The notes under the pieces are model-generated. The model had not been told where the DNA came from, did no database searches, and saw only the letters and a list, made by a program, of their open reading frames with translations. From Astropecten irregularis (Eukaryota; Echinodermata; Asteroidea; Paxillosida; Astropectinidae), in the NCBI GenBank assembly GCA_963971285.1, contig OZ020249.1:2418001-2482000 (forward strand): a stretch of 64,000 nt of DNA, given 5' to 3'. The translations under genes were made by a program, and so were the position numbers. Shown in pieces: positions 53,366-64,000 of the stretch (within the stretch, counting starts at the first letter, position 1; every line of letters begins with the position of its first letter).

Positions 53366-53486
53366 GTCAAAAATATCATTTTGGAACAGTAGAAACTATT
53401 CAGTTGTTTTTATTAATAAAGGGAATAAAAACAACTGAATCGTTTCTAGGCCTAGTCGCCTACTGTTCCAAAATGATATTTTTGAC
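53366..53486. repeat. 121-bp hairpin
   Basis: GTCAAAAATATCATTTTGGA plus ACAGTAG is answered by CTACTGTTCC plus AAAATGATATTTTTGAC, and the inner GTTTTTATT and AATAAAAAC also pair. The direct repeats GGTGTACTGTCAGGTA and GGTGTACTGACAGGTA lie at 53338 and 53550. Confidence 0.75.
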
Positions 53487-53616
53487 TTTCACTTTTCAGC
53501 AAATGTTCCAGAGTCCTTAAAACCCCAGATAGAACTTTGAAGAATTGTGGTGTACTGACAGGTACGATAACTATAACTATAAAGGGAATAAGAACAACTT
53601 TTTGTAAAGAGACTTA

Positions 53617-53737
53617 GGGCCTGTTTGTTTATTGCACAGGATCACGAATCTTGCTCATCCGGATCCCATTTTAGCGTACACTGCATAGGACATGGATCCC
53701 TATAATCTGGGATCCTTTGTGTTAAATAAACAGGCCC
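53617..53737. mobile_element. Tourist-like (PIF/Harbinger) MITE, second copy
   Basis: GGGCCTGTTTGTTTA and inverted GGGCCTGTTTATTTA ends with TTA on both sides (53614-53616 and 53738-53740). 121 bp. Confidence 0.85.
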
Positions 53738-54699
53738 TTACTCCCTTAGGCTTACTTAAATATACGTTTGTGGTGTCCTCTTCAACAGGGCTGGAAATAA
53801 GGTTTGGTGAGGGCAAGGCCAAATGGTCTTGGTAATTTTCAAATTTTGGGGGCACCAAGGCCATTGGGAAGGGCACGAAGGCCAAACACTCTTTAGCTGT
53901 AGGGCACCAAGGCAAAAATTAAAAACTGAAGTTTTATAGAGTGACCGTAAACCAATACAGCCTTCTTTTAAACCTCACTGAAATATACTTGATAATCTTG
54001 TAATGCAAACATTTCTTTCCATTAAATGTTGTAAAAAAAATGTATATGTCAAAATTATAGACTTTCTGAGTCATCTCGGCGTTTTGTTTTGTTTTGTTTG
54101 AAATCCAGCCGTCGGGAATTGCGGTGTGCCAGGCTCCCGATGTCCCAATGAAATCATACATGTGCATACACTGTGCATGTGCATTTATATGTACATGTAC
54201 ACATGTACAATACCCCAGTAGTACGCCTTTTTATATTTCTTTCTCGTTGGCAATTAAAAGAAATTAACATAAAAAAAAACAGAGCTGTTTTGGAAGACCG
54301 AAACAGCTATAGTTTAACGGAGAAAATAACATTTGAACTTAGGGAGCAGGGCGTTAATGTTGATTCAGCTTTCCCGAAAAGAGTCTTCACCAGGCCGCGG
54401 CCCTGCAAACTTTTTCTGGTCCATTGTGTGCCCTAATCCCCCTACAAAAGAGACCCAGTTAATCTGAACGTTTGCACCATCTCTCAGGATGGCCAGCCTG
54501 GAGTTCAGCCAAGCATAGCTCATTATCAGAGTCCTATTGTGCCTGCCCTATTCATACTTGACATCAGCCTATTACGGGAATTTCTTTGAGGGTAGGACAT
54601 TGCCGACGGGTTTATTTCTTGAGCGGTCAACTACATTCATCCCCATGCTGGAACTTTGCAACATTTCCTTGAAGACTTCAGCATCATCAGTATAAAATA

Positions 54700-56130
54700 A
54701 TAGTCACAACGGGGTCTTTCTTCAGGGGCTCGGGATTTCCTTTAGCTAACTCATTTTTACTTTCAGCTGATCGTTGTGCATCTTGGTGGTCGTGATTTGT
54801 TTCCACCTTTTTTGTCTCGGGATCGGCATTTTATTAAGGAATAATTTTTGTCTTATTCTTTTTTTTTTCTGGGGATGAAATATATTTCCGAAGATCGTTG
54901 GGGAAATCAACGGAATCCGATTCTGTGGGTTTTTTTTTCAGAGGATCGTGGTAGAAACCTTCATTGTCATGATTCTTTTCACGGGGGTCTTTTGGCGGAT
55001 TATTATATGACAAGTTATTTTTTGCGTGGATACAATAAAACATTTCAGCGAAGGGGCCGAAAGCGCTTATTTATATATTCGCGAACTTTATTTGGAGAGA
55101 AGAAAGTACTTTCTGAAATCTGATCTTTTTTTTTTTTCAGACGGTCGGGATACATTCAGTTTTAGGGGATCGGGATTTAATTTGTTTTCTTTATAGGGCA
55201 TTAGAAAGCCAACAAAAACCTGTTTTATCCCCTGGCAAGCATTTTCAAGGGGATTGGGCCGGATTTATAGTTATTATAATAGGGGAAGACTTTATTTTTT
55301 CGCCGGGATGTGGTTTGATGATTTCTTTCTTATTGGGTCTCCGGTTTCAGGGGCTCCGGATTTCCTTTTCATGTAATGAATCTATCCCACTGGAATCGGA
55401 ATTTTTTTCTAGCGATATGACTATATTTCTGGGGATCGTTTTGTTGGGGTTCAGGGGATCCTGACTTATCCATAATTTCAGAAGGTCGTGGCATTTATTT
55501 CTTTTTCTTCTATTTCTCTCGTGGATTGGCTGGGATCCAGAAGATTTGGGATCGGGAAGCCGTCTTCAATTCAGGGGATTCTGTTTTTTGTTTTTCTTGT
55601 TTTGCTTTTTTAGAGGATCGTGATTTTTCTTGCTTGTGGTATTTTCTTCTATTTTTTTCACGGGGTCTTTTTGGGGAATTATTATAGGCCAGATAATATC
55701 TGAAATCTGATATGGCTAGGGCTGCGTTCCTAACAATACAGCTGTCAATCATTCTTGGAAGAGAGCCAAGTTTTGTTTCAAGTTGGTGATGTTTTTTTTT
55801 TCTCACAGAGATCAAGTTTCAGAGGGTTGGGATTTTTTTTTCACGGCATCGGGATTTGTTATTTTTTCTCGGGGATCGTTTTATAACATGGCAAGCATTT
55901 TTTCAAGGTGATCAGAATTGATATTTTTGGGGATGGATTATATTTTGGGGATGTTTCGGGGTATACATGAGAAACCTATAAGCTGTCTATGTTTTTTCTC
56001 TTAGGGATCGTGGTTTTTGGTGATCGTGATTTTTTAGGGGGTCTTTTTTTCTGTCTAGTTGTCGGGGTTGCTTTAAGATGGTCTGGGTACGGATACTTTC
56101 CAGGGGATCGGAATTCATGTTTTTTTTCTA
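54700..56130 (-). repeat. GGGATCG-rich block, partly a tandem duplication of about 660 bp
   Basis: About a dozen GATCG words in 1.4 kb, usually as GGGGATCG(T/G)GATTTTTTT. Collinear word pairs show a duplication: AGAGGATCGTG (54940 and 55612), TTTCACGGG (54976 and 55656), CTGAAATCTGAT (55112 and 55698), GGCAAGCATTTT (55233 and 55885). The minus strand reads as Lys/Ser/Pro-rich pieces (YNNPPKDPREKN and YNNSPKRPREKN; EKSRSSKKAKQEK). It may be decayed repeat-protein coding sequence or only a decayed DNA repeat. I cannot tell which. Confidence 0.55.
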
Positions 56131-56133
56131 GGA

Positions 56134-57021
56134 AGGGCTCGACACTAACCTTTTGGGTTTGTTGGTGACCCATTCGGGCCACTAAAATCTTCGTATTTTC
56201 ATTTGTGGCCCAATCATGTAGCCCGAAAAAATAAAGAAAACAGAAAACACGCCTGCAGAGTGTACACGTACCGAACGGATGTATGCATATCGTTGCGAGA
56301 ATCATTAGGTATATAGGCTGTGACCGTTCTCGAATCCAAGGTAGGGGCCTACAGCGTCCATAGACGGAAATCGCATATTCCTGATCAGCTAAATCTTGCT
56401 TGAATTTCACTCGGTTATTTCGTCCAATTCGCTATTGGTAGCAACATTCGTTTCATGTACTTGATGTAAAAATAATGTGCCGTAATTCCCCTCCAGTCCG
56501 ATCGGCGCATTGCCGTACGGACGAAAACATCGGGCACCCACGGCCACATGCACGCACACCGCTCAGCAGTCAGCCTGGTATCCGCGCCCGTAAAAGCCAC
56601 AATCTTAAATGAACCGTGCACCAGCGAAATTGTTTCAACCACGTGTAGGCCGGAAGCCTACTTTACGTGTGTATAAATGGAGCCAGTCACTAGCGCGTTA
56701 CCGATACCGTGGCGGCGCGGCCGGCTTCGGTAGGCCTACATAATTTTACGGTAAGAATCCGCTTTTACTCGTCCCAAAAAGCCTGTCACGCTTAGCAATT
56801 CCACTCATGATCGACTCTGAATATTCTGTAAGGTTGCTCCAGCAATAGAATATTGCCATACTCCCGAACACTCGCCAACATCGAGACCAGAATCTCACAT
56901 ATAACGGTGCCGTTTTTTAATTGCCCGATCGGCCGCTGAAACTTTAATAATACTTTAAATAGTCGTCCGACATCTTATTTCTATTACTAAAAGCACCGGG
57001 CAACCGTCAGTGTCGATCCCT
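56134..57021. mobile_element. hAT-like MITE nested in the 4.3-kb element
   Basis: AGGGCTCGACACTAAC and inverted AGGGATCGACACTGAC ends, with CGGGCCACT and CCCGGTGCTTTT inside. It is 888 bp. A stretch near 56270-56660 resembles one near 60880-61250 (CGTGCACCAGCG, GGAAGCCTA, TCGTTGCGAGA, CTAAATCTTGCTTGAATTT). Confidence 0.7.
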
Positions 57022-57930
57022 AAGATTGTTTTTATCCCGTGCGGCGAAGATTTTTTCAAGAATATCGGTATTTATATATATATATTTTTTAAATTTATTT
57101 ATTTATTCAATTAAAACCAACAGCGGTTAACCGCCACTTACAGGCATAAAAAAACATTTAAAAGAAATAAAATGAGCCATATAGGCCTACATATAAACAT
57201 TAATACTTTATAAAAAAAAATACTCCCATAAAGACCTACATTCACCCTCACAATAAAAGCACACACCCAGTGCAAACTTGAGTTTCGGAATGGGATTTGC
57301 CTTCCATAATTATAACGGCATTATGTGCACGACATTATTGAACATAAATAGTGTTTTTGGGAAGGTGATCTTAGCTTGTCTATTCATTTTTCTCGCCATC
57401 CAACCTGGAATCCAAAGAGGATTTTACTCGCCTGTCCCACCGTACGCGTCATGTTCTAGTCTCACCATAATATTTCTCACTCACATTTGGTGACAGGGCA
57501 GCTAATTTCAAATTCAAACCTAGAAATAAATAGGTCTAACTTTCTGCTCATCCTATCGCTAATATACTCACTGCTTGAAAATGTTGCCAAATTTCTTGTT
57601 TTGGCTGCTGCAGCCTGAATTTCTGCAATTTTCTGTCGTTTTACACGATCTTTTCGAGGCTGGAAGTACCGCGCGTATGTACTTAAACTTCATGTACAAT
57701 TATTGTACACTACACACAGTGTTGCAGTACGTACGTGTACATGTTAACTGTACCGTCTTCGCTTACGTTACGTACCTGTTGTACTTTCGTTATACCCGCG
57801 GACCATGCTGGGCCGGGCAGCGCACCGCGGATCCCGGCCTGGTGTTCAGACATCGTCTACTCGGATCATAAGGACACGGACCCGGCCGTTTGTCGTTATG
57901 CTGCGACGGAGTGGTGAATTTCATTTACAT
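57022..57930. other. Interior of the 4.3-kb element, unassigned
   Basis: A short AT microsatellite near 57074, then sequence without recognisable coding content. Open frames up to 98 codons show no known motif. Confidence 0.4.
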
Positions 57931-58065
57931 TCGGCTGACAAAAAGGGCACAACGGACAAAGTAAAAGGGCACTACGGCCTTTGTGGCCTTCGATGATAGT
58001 TATTTTTGGAGGGCACCACGGCCATCAACGAAATTGGCCGTCGATTATTTCCAGCCCTGCTTCAA

Positions 58066-58745
58066 TTACCAAGGTTAAATTTGTGGAAAGACACAGCAAA
58101 AAACCTTACACGAATTGGCACGAAACGGCCACAAGAGGGCCTCATGATCACCTCATTATGTGACGTTATCGCACTGACCAAAAAAGGTCATGAATGAAGC
58201 TGACGCACATGGGCACATACTAAGCAACACCCACTCAATTCATTGCCACATCGACAGACCTCGCCACAATCTTTTGAATGGTACCAAAAATGCACAATTT
58301 TGTACATTTGGTCGACCTTTTGACCATTTTTTGTGGTGTCACCCGACGTTCGAGAACTCCCGGACTCTGCGGTCGTATTGAACTTTCTTCAGCTGTATTT
58401 TTGTCGTAATTTTACCGCGAAACGGCGCCGCTGTCTGAGTGTAATTGTTAGGTCGTTGAATATTCATAGCAACGTGTGTTGGGTCTGTTGGTTGTGTATT
58501 CTGAGAGCGCTACATGAATATATGCTTAGAATTGCCGGAGTTGTCGTACGTTGCGTAGTCGTACATCGTGTGTGTTTGCATACTCACATTGCGTGACGTG
58601 TGCTCCGTACGTGCCTGCAACGGCCCTGCGTGCGTGGGTAAAGAGTTGGGCCAGGACATGGTTTCCGTGATGTCACAAGCACTGCCTTGTGCATTGACCA
58701 ATCAGCATGGCGCTTGTTACAGTACATAAAGGGAATTTTTCGCTG
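58066..58745. other. Intergenic sequence, nothing recognised
   Basis: No inverted ends, tandem repeats or coding motifs found by eye. Confidence 0.4.
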
Positions 58746-58747
58746 TG

Positions 58748-58860
58748 AAAGAGGGCAGGGGTTTTATTTTTTAGGGAAATTATGAGGTAAACGCAACTTT
58801 TCATGAGCGCACTTAATATGTTGGTTGTAGGTACCAGACTATACTAGCCCTGCCCTCTTT
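58748..58860. mobile_element. Short MITE with AAAGAGGGCAGGG ends
   Basis: AAAGAGGGCAGGGGTTTTATT at the left and CCCTGCCCTCTTT at the right. A related left end, with the following AGGGAAATTATGAGGTA stretch, recurs at about 59237-59282 inside the next element. Confidence 0.65.
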
Positions 58861-59112
58861 CCACAAATTTAACGTTGCTTATATTGAAGAAGACATCACA
58901 ACTGGTCAACATATTTAGGGGAGTTAGTTTACTGTTAAAGCCATGTCTGAATATAATCCTTGTGGACTAAATAAGGTTGGGCGATTTCCAATTTTGACTA
59001 GCTGGTATACTGGCACCCCAAAAAACGCGGTATTTGTTATTACCGACAACTTCTATAAGGCACAAATTACGTCATCTTATCTTTTGATCGGATACCCACA
59101 GGAATGTTAATA

Positions 59113-59627
59113 GGGGGATTGTGATAAGACGGGTCCCAAAACTATAAAGGAAAGGACAAGTACTTTTTGGAAAGTTACTTAAAATATATATGTTCGTTAT
59201 GTCCTCTTTTACATTATTAGCAAGGTTCATTTTGGGGGAAAGAGGGCAGGGCTTTGATTTTTGAGGGAAATTGTGGGGTAAAAATGGTAACAAAGATGTA
59301 ACTTTTCACGGCCGCAGATGAGAATAGTCTTGTTTCCACTCTGACATTTTGAACACTCTTGATCTGTTGGGTCTGGGCACTAGACTAAGCGGACCAGACA
59401 AATGGCCTTGCGCGATCAGACGGGCTGTTTTCAAGGTTGCAAGAAGCGCGTAAGAAAATAGCATTTTATCACTAAAATAATGCACTTGTTTTCTTCAATC
59501 TAGGCTTTTAGGGACCCAGGAACATTTGCTGAAGTGAAAGTCCAAAGTATCTTTTTTGAGGAGTGGAAGCTATTTAAGAGGTAAAAATAATCAATGTGTT
59601 TTGGGGATCCCTTCTTATCACAATCCC
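59113..59627. mobile_element. hAT-like element, 515 bp, 8-bp target duplication
   Basis: GGGGATTGTGATAAGACGGG and inverted GGGATTGTGATAAGAAGGG ends are flanked by TGTTAATA on both sides (59105-59112 and 59628-59635). A further shared G would make the duplication 9 bp. No coding capacity. Confidence 0.82.
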
Positions 59628-60084
59628 TGTTAATAGTGTGTCTTACATCGTGAGTGGTTCAGCCACCTGTTTTCTTGGCAATCTTAAGATTAAGAAATCT
59701 TACAAACTGTGTTTTTTATTGGCAAGAATTTAATTCAATAGTTTTGAAACAACATCGTTCAACCATGAATACCATTTTTATTGCCCGACGCCCGCACCCA
59801 GAGGATCCTATTTTGTGCCAGCCCAGAGCAAAAAGCAATCAAGGCCTACATACTAATTCTAATTATGTGCCCTCTCTTGGCGAAACTGAAGACAGGCTTA
59901 AATATTTTGAGTTGCCTGTAGAGTGAAAGGATGAGAAACAATTGTTTTAAGGCCAGATTTGAGTTCCTTGGGTGCAAGTTACATTGGGTACCAGTTTTCA
60001 GCTTTGTATCTTATTTTGAAGGTGCTCTTAAGGACATTTCAAAACGCAATTTCGTCAATGACGTGAATCACGCGCTTTTAAAGG

Positions 60085-60200
60085 GCCATACCACAGGTAG
60101 AGCACCTGTACGGTATTCAGGAGGTCGGTGGTTCGAATCCTGCTCCAGTCAATTTTTCTTTGTTCACTTTTCACTTTTCAGTGACTTTCAAGGTTCAATA
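60085..60200 (+). mobile_element. tRNA-derived SINE (second family)
   Basis: CAGGTAGAGCACCTG (A-box-like) and GGTGGTTCGAATCCTGC (B box), then TCCAGTCAATTTTTCTTTG and TTCACTTTTCAGTGACTTT. It is the same family as the pieces at 15.2 kb and 41.3 kb. Confidence 0.72.
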
Positions 60201-60523
60201 CATCATTGTCACAAGACAGCACTCGCACTTTGTCTCATCAAACATGTACATGTACATGAAATAATAAACCTGTGAAAATTTGAGCTCAATCTGGATAAAT
60301 ACAGCATTTCAGGTGGAAATAGTTTTATGGTACTGTATGTTTCTACCAGCACCATCTTCATACCTTGAGTGAAAGGGGATAACTAAAACAACTCAAGTGA
60401 GGGTGTCCTTTATGTTTGTCTAGCGACCGTCAACCCCAAAATTAAAAAAGGGAGTTCAGCGGCCCAGTTACTGCGTCTAGCCAAATCTTTGCAAATCCTA
60501 TGCTCCCTTTAAGCCATGAGTTG

Positions 60524-61398
60524 TAGGGCTGCCCATTTACGAATAATTTAGTATTCGCAAAATTTATCGAATATTCGAATATTCGAAAAATCGCAATTCA
60601 ATGTATTAAAAACATAGAAAATAAAAATATGAAAGTACGTTGCGTAATAGCTGCTGGTAGCTATCGGGATGACACATGCGTGCTAAACAATTACAAATCA
60701 TGAACAGATCCTATCAAAACACCCTGCCTTTTTAGCAGATTTTTAATAAGTTACAAAATGATATTATCCGCTATTTCTACCAACACGCCATTGACAGGCC
60801 AAGCAAAATTTAGCGCGATCTTTTTTTCCGACATCGAGCACCAACATCGAGCACACCATTATTATATGTAAGCCGTATGCATGGTTGTATCGTTGCGAGA
60901 TCCCCATAAAAATATTTTGATCGTACTGTTCTTCTAAAATAGTACTGTAAATCGTGTTTTTCTGGTCACCTAAATCTTACTTCAATTTAGTTATTTTGTC
61001 CATCTGGCCAAGTAGAAACACACTTTTCTTTTCACCGATTTAATTCCAAAAACGAACGGTAAAAAATCCTCCAAAAGCGATGATCGTATTCATATCGCAC
61101 GCACGCTACATGCACCATGCATGCACACCACGTGCAGCCTAGCAGGCCATCGTGCATCACTGCTATCTGCGCTCGTAATAGAACTTCACACAGCACATAG
61201 CGTGCACCAGCGCAAGTCTCAATCACATGGTCGGCAGGAAGCCTGCACGTACATGTACACGTACATGTGCACAGTACACATCAAATGTACAATGTGTGAA
61301 TGCCACAAAATCTGCTTTTGGCATCGCGTTAATTTTTTCTCGAATATTCGGACGGGCAAAATATTATTTGAATATTCGAGTGATGATCGAATATTAAC
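60524..61398. mobile_element. hAT-like element with TATTCGAATATTCG subterminal arrays
   Basis: It starts TAGGGCTGCCCATTTACGAA and ends CGAATATTAAC. GAGTTG flanks both sides (60518-60523 and 61399-61404). ATTCG-type words cluster just inside both ends. The interior shares a cassette with the element at 56134-57021. 875 bp with no transposase. Confidence 0.68.
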
Positions 61399-61404
61399 GA
61401 GTTG

Positions 61405-62560
61405 CATCAGTTTTGAAGGAACACGGCCAATTTTTATTTGTACCAGTTATCTTGCGGCCGCAAGAAAAACATTCACACACCATATCAAAGAAATGTTTTT
61501 ACGCAATTACGGAACGTGTTCACACCCTATGTCAAATAGATATATTCACCTGGCACTAATGGGCTTCCGTACAAAGCTGTGTAGTCGACATTTTGAAAAT
61601 GTTTCATTTATGATATAAATATAATATAACCTCGCCTACACTGCCTGCATAGTTGAGACAATCGTGTTGCATGATGCGACGGGCCGGGGTGCATCGCGCA
61701 TGCACGACACCGATCACGAGGAACGAATTATAAATGTACATTGCATTATTATGTATTATGAAAGGTTTTTTTAATCCCCAAATTTCCCTGTTTCACACTT
61801 GGTATTTATTCCTTTCTTTCTTTATATTTTTTCCCTCTCCTCTTCCTTATTTTCTTCCTTTCCACATTTTTACCGCTGAGCAAAGGGGGCTGTTTTACGT
61901 CCAAAACACCCCCCCCCCCCTGCATACGCACCTGGGCTGGTAAGACTTGAATCACCCCCCTCCACCCCCTCCCCCCCAAAGGGGAAAAATGCAAAAAATA
62001 TTTAGACTTAGAGTCTATTTAGACTGAGTATTCCCATTCTACTCCGTGTCAGTACGTACGAACATCTGATACATGCGTGCATGCACATTTTATGCAACAC
62101 GGCATATCAGCCAATTGTATCTGTTTTGAGAAAATTTCTGTCAGGATCGTGACGGAGACTGTTGATTGGCCATTTTGCGCGTCTGCGTGGCAGAAGCTAT
62201 TTTCCTGATAGACACCACACGGTCGCTATACTGTACGATAGTAGATATCTCCTGATTTGTCAAAACTTAGAGCGGTCAGTGCTGGGTTGGTTTTTATAAT
62301 TACATGTAATCTGGAAATCTGCACGCATGTGATAGACACTTGCTCGCTGAACGGCGAGTGCATCTATCACATAGACTAATATGCGTTTTGCGTGTAACAG
62401 TTTGTTACATGTACGCAGTGGCTGTCTGCTCAGCTTCCAGACCATGCACAATGCATGCAACAATGTTGCAATGTTTGAACAGTGTGCCCATTACATTCAG
62501 CTATTCAGGTATATCATGAGTTGGATGGTGATGACCTGACAGCTTTTTGTTTTAATTAAT
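61405..62560. other. Intergenic sequence, little recognised
   Basis: Includes C-rich stretches at 61908-61990 and a pyrimidine-rich stretch at 61795-61870. No gene is supported. Confidence 0.4.
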
Positions 62561-62564
62561 TAAG

Positions 62565-62682
62565 CCTTTCACACTGGAGCCGACACTATGGGCCACAGAA
62601 TAGACTGTGAGTGACATACGCTGTACATGTATGATACTGTGTGACATGTATGATATTCTATGGCCCTCTGTGGTGCGAAAGG
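62565..62682. mobile_element. Short MITE with CCTTTCACAC ends
   Basis: CCTTTCACACTGGAG at the left and inverted CCTTTCGCACCACAG at the right, with CTATGGGCCACAG and TTCTATGGCC pairing inside. Followed at 62790-62900 by GACTTGACTT and GACTCGAGTC-type short repeats. Confidence 0.6.
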
Positions 62683-63277
62683 GTTTGGAGTAAATTTATC
62701 ACAGTTTGTGACCCGGATGTAATTTCTTTGAAAGCGAACAAATTCCAGTCTCTTGGTATTTGTTTATTTCCAAATATTTGTGACTTGCATTGACTCGAGC
62801 TAAATAATTGACTTGACTTGACTCTGGTCACTACTTTAAGAAGACCCAACTCGAGTCATATTTTGAAAATAACTTGACTTGAGTCGTAACAAACAGTGAC
62901 TCGTTATAACTCTTGTGAAAAGCACCTTTGCAGCATATTAGCCCCTTCTTTACCCCTTCCAGCGCCTATAGCAGTTCGCCTCATGGTGGGGGAATATTAG
63001 AATGAATAGAATATTAGAAACATTGCTTGTGGTGACACATTACATCCTCAGTGATTACGTCCGCCTGGAATTTCGGATATTGTCTGGCAGTAATCAACCA
63101 TTGTGTGGCGACAATTTTTATGCTGAGCTCCCTGCATACATAGGCCTACATGTGTAGGCTTACATGTGTAGCCCAGCCAGGGATTTTCGAGCCGCGGAGC
63201 GGGAAGCCTCAAGATAATATCTTGTCATACATGAAAATCATTTTAGGTGTTCAAGCCGAACACCTATTGTTATTGTT

Positions 63278-63278
<1 letters not shown>

Positions 63279-63316
<38 letters not shown>
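63279..63316 (+). repeat. Poly-T tract
   Basis: A run of about 38 T residues within repeat R2 copy B. Confidence 0.9.
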
Positions 63317-63504
63317 CTTCCCAAACTTGTCTGCAGGACTTCTATATATATATGACAGTTACAAGATATTGACTTGAAACTTGAATTTTGCCATCAAAAT
63401 CTGTTTGTGTTATTCTCGAAATTATATTTTGTGTTTTCATGTGGAAATCATTTCAGTCCCTCAAAAATTGGTTCATCGATCATGCCCTCAAAATACATTT
63501 GTCG

Positions 63505-63915
63505 AAAACATTGTGTAAACTCGCAAACATTGCGTAAACTCGCAAACATTGCGTCAACTCACAAACATTGCGTCAACTCACATTGTTGCATCAACTTGAA
63601 AACATTGCGTCAACTCGAAAACATTGCATCAACTCGAAAACGTTGCGTCAACTCGAAAACATTGCGTCACCTCGACTCGAAAACGTTGCGTCAACTAGAA
63701 AACATTGCGTCAACTCGTAAACATTGCATCAACTCGTAAACATTGCATCAACTCGAAAACGTTGTGTCAACTCAAAAACATTGCGTCAACTTGCAAACAT
63801 TGCATCAACTCGCAAACATTGCATCAACTCGAAAACATTGTGTCAACTCGAAAACATTGTGTCAACTCACAACATTACGTCAACACAAAAACATTGCGTC
63901 AACTCAATAACATTT
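63505..63915 (+). repeat. 19-bp minisatellite, about 21 units
   Basis: The unit AAAACATTGCGTCAACTCG has changes mainly at ATTGC(G/A)TC and at the last two bases (TCGC, TCAC, TCGA). Open frames reading TLRQLANIAST-like repeats are by-products. Confidence 0.88.
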
Positions 63916-64000
63916 TGTGAATAATTCTGAAAAGTCATGATTTCAACAGACAGTACGGATTTGCCTAATTTAGCAATTGCCTAATTCGGGTTCAAGCCGA

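Larger units (their letters stand above)
53786..58059. mobile_element. 4.3-kb hAT-like element with repeated subterminal motifs
   Basis: The ends CAGGGCTGGAAATAA are perfect and inverted. CTTCAA abuts both outer edges (53780-53785 and 58060-58065). Near the left end GGGCACCAAGGCC-type words occur about four times, and near the right end about three times (GGGCACTACGGCC, GGGCACCACGGCC), like transposase-binding arrays. The interior includes a GGGATCG-rich block and a nested element at 56134. A 6-bp duplication is short for hAT, so the assignment is tentative. Confidence 0.68.
63171..63930 (+). repeat. Interspersed repeat R2, copy B, with expanded minisatellite
   Basis: It shares the order of words seen at 16611-16900 (GGGATTTTCGAGC, AATATCTTGTCATACAT, TCATGTGGAAAT, TTCATCGATCAT) and then a long array. 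A T run lies at 63279-63316. GTTCAAGCCGA at 63250 recurs at the very end of the window, so the element may continue. Confidence 0.75.

Noticed and set aside
55976-56410. 144-codon minus-strand frame with KKRPPKKSRSPK-like tail
   Set aside because: It spans the edge of a nested MITE (starting at 56134) and runs into the GGGATCG-rich block, so it cannot be one original gene.
63505-63915. CRISPR-like array of regular short repeats
   Set aside because: The 19-bp units are directly adjacent with no spacers, in an animal genome. It is a minisatellite.
63374-63924. Overlapping open frames reading TLRQLENIAST repeats
   Set aside because: They are translations of the 19-bp minisatellite in all frames.

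Overview
The window is invertebrate animal nuclear DNA. A spliced gene with GT-AG introns and at least one minor-spliceosome intron lies among dense, nested transposable elements. The organism is probably an echinoderm or a close marine deuterostome relative. This is inferred from DIRS-type retroelements, a foldback transposon built like the sea-urchin TU elements, invertebrate-type tRNA SINEs, and very frequent TACATGTA and TAGGCCTA words. No species can be named from sequence alone.

The only host gene I can support is the orthologue of CEP85/CEP85L, a centrosomal coiled-coil protein, on the + strand. Eleven coding exons (9006 to 38780) join with consistent phases into 687 residues ending in the family's conserved C-terminus. 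The N-terminal exon(s) lie upstream of the window or were not recognised. One 288-nt intron (25317-25604) looks like a U12-type AT-AC intron, and one 9-kb intron (27633-36655) uses a GC donor. Twin poly(A) signals lie about 220 bp after the stop.

1-8.5 kb: a DIRS-like element cut by the window edge, then a Ty3/Gypsy-like LTR element on the minus strand with a target-site duplication, a tRNA-Leu-type primer site and nested insertions. 9-39 kb: CEP85, whose introns hold hAT-type elements, foldbacks, MITEs, SINEs, LINE pieces and a second DIRS-like element that split an older repeat.

39-64 kb: no host gene seen. This is a chain of DNA-transposon relics: a 3.2-kb element with extremely GC-rich inverted ends; a TU-like foldback with two levels of tandem repeat in its arms; a 1.9-kb element that is almost entirely one hairpin; PIF/Harbinger-like, Mutator-like and hAT-like elements with readable target duplications; a 4.3-kb element holding an odd GGGATCG-rich duplicated block; and a 19-bp minisatellite at the right edge.

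All element ends and duplications were read by eye. Family names rest on terminal motifs and duplication lengths, not on database searches.
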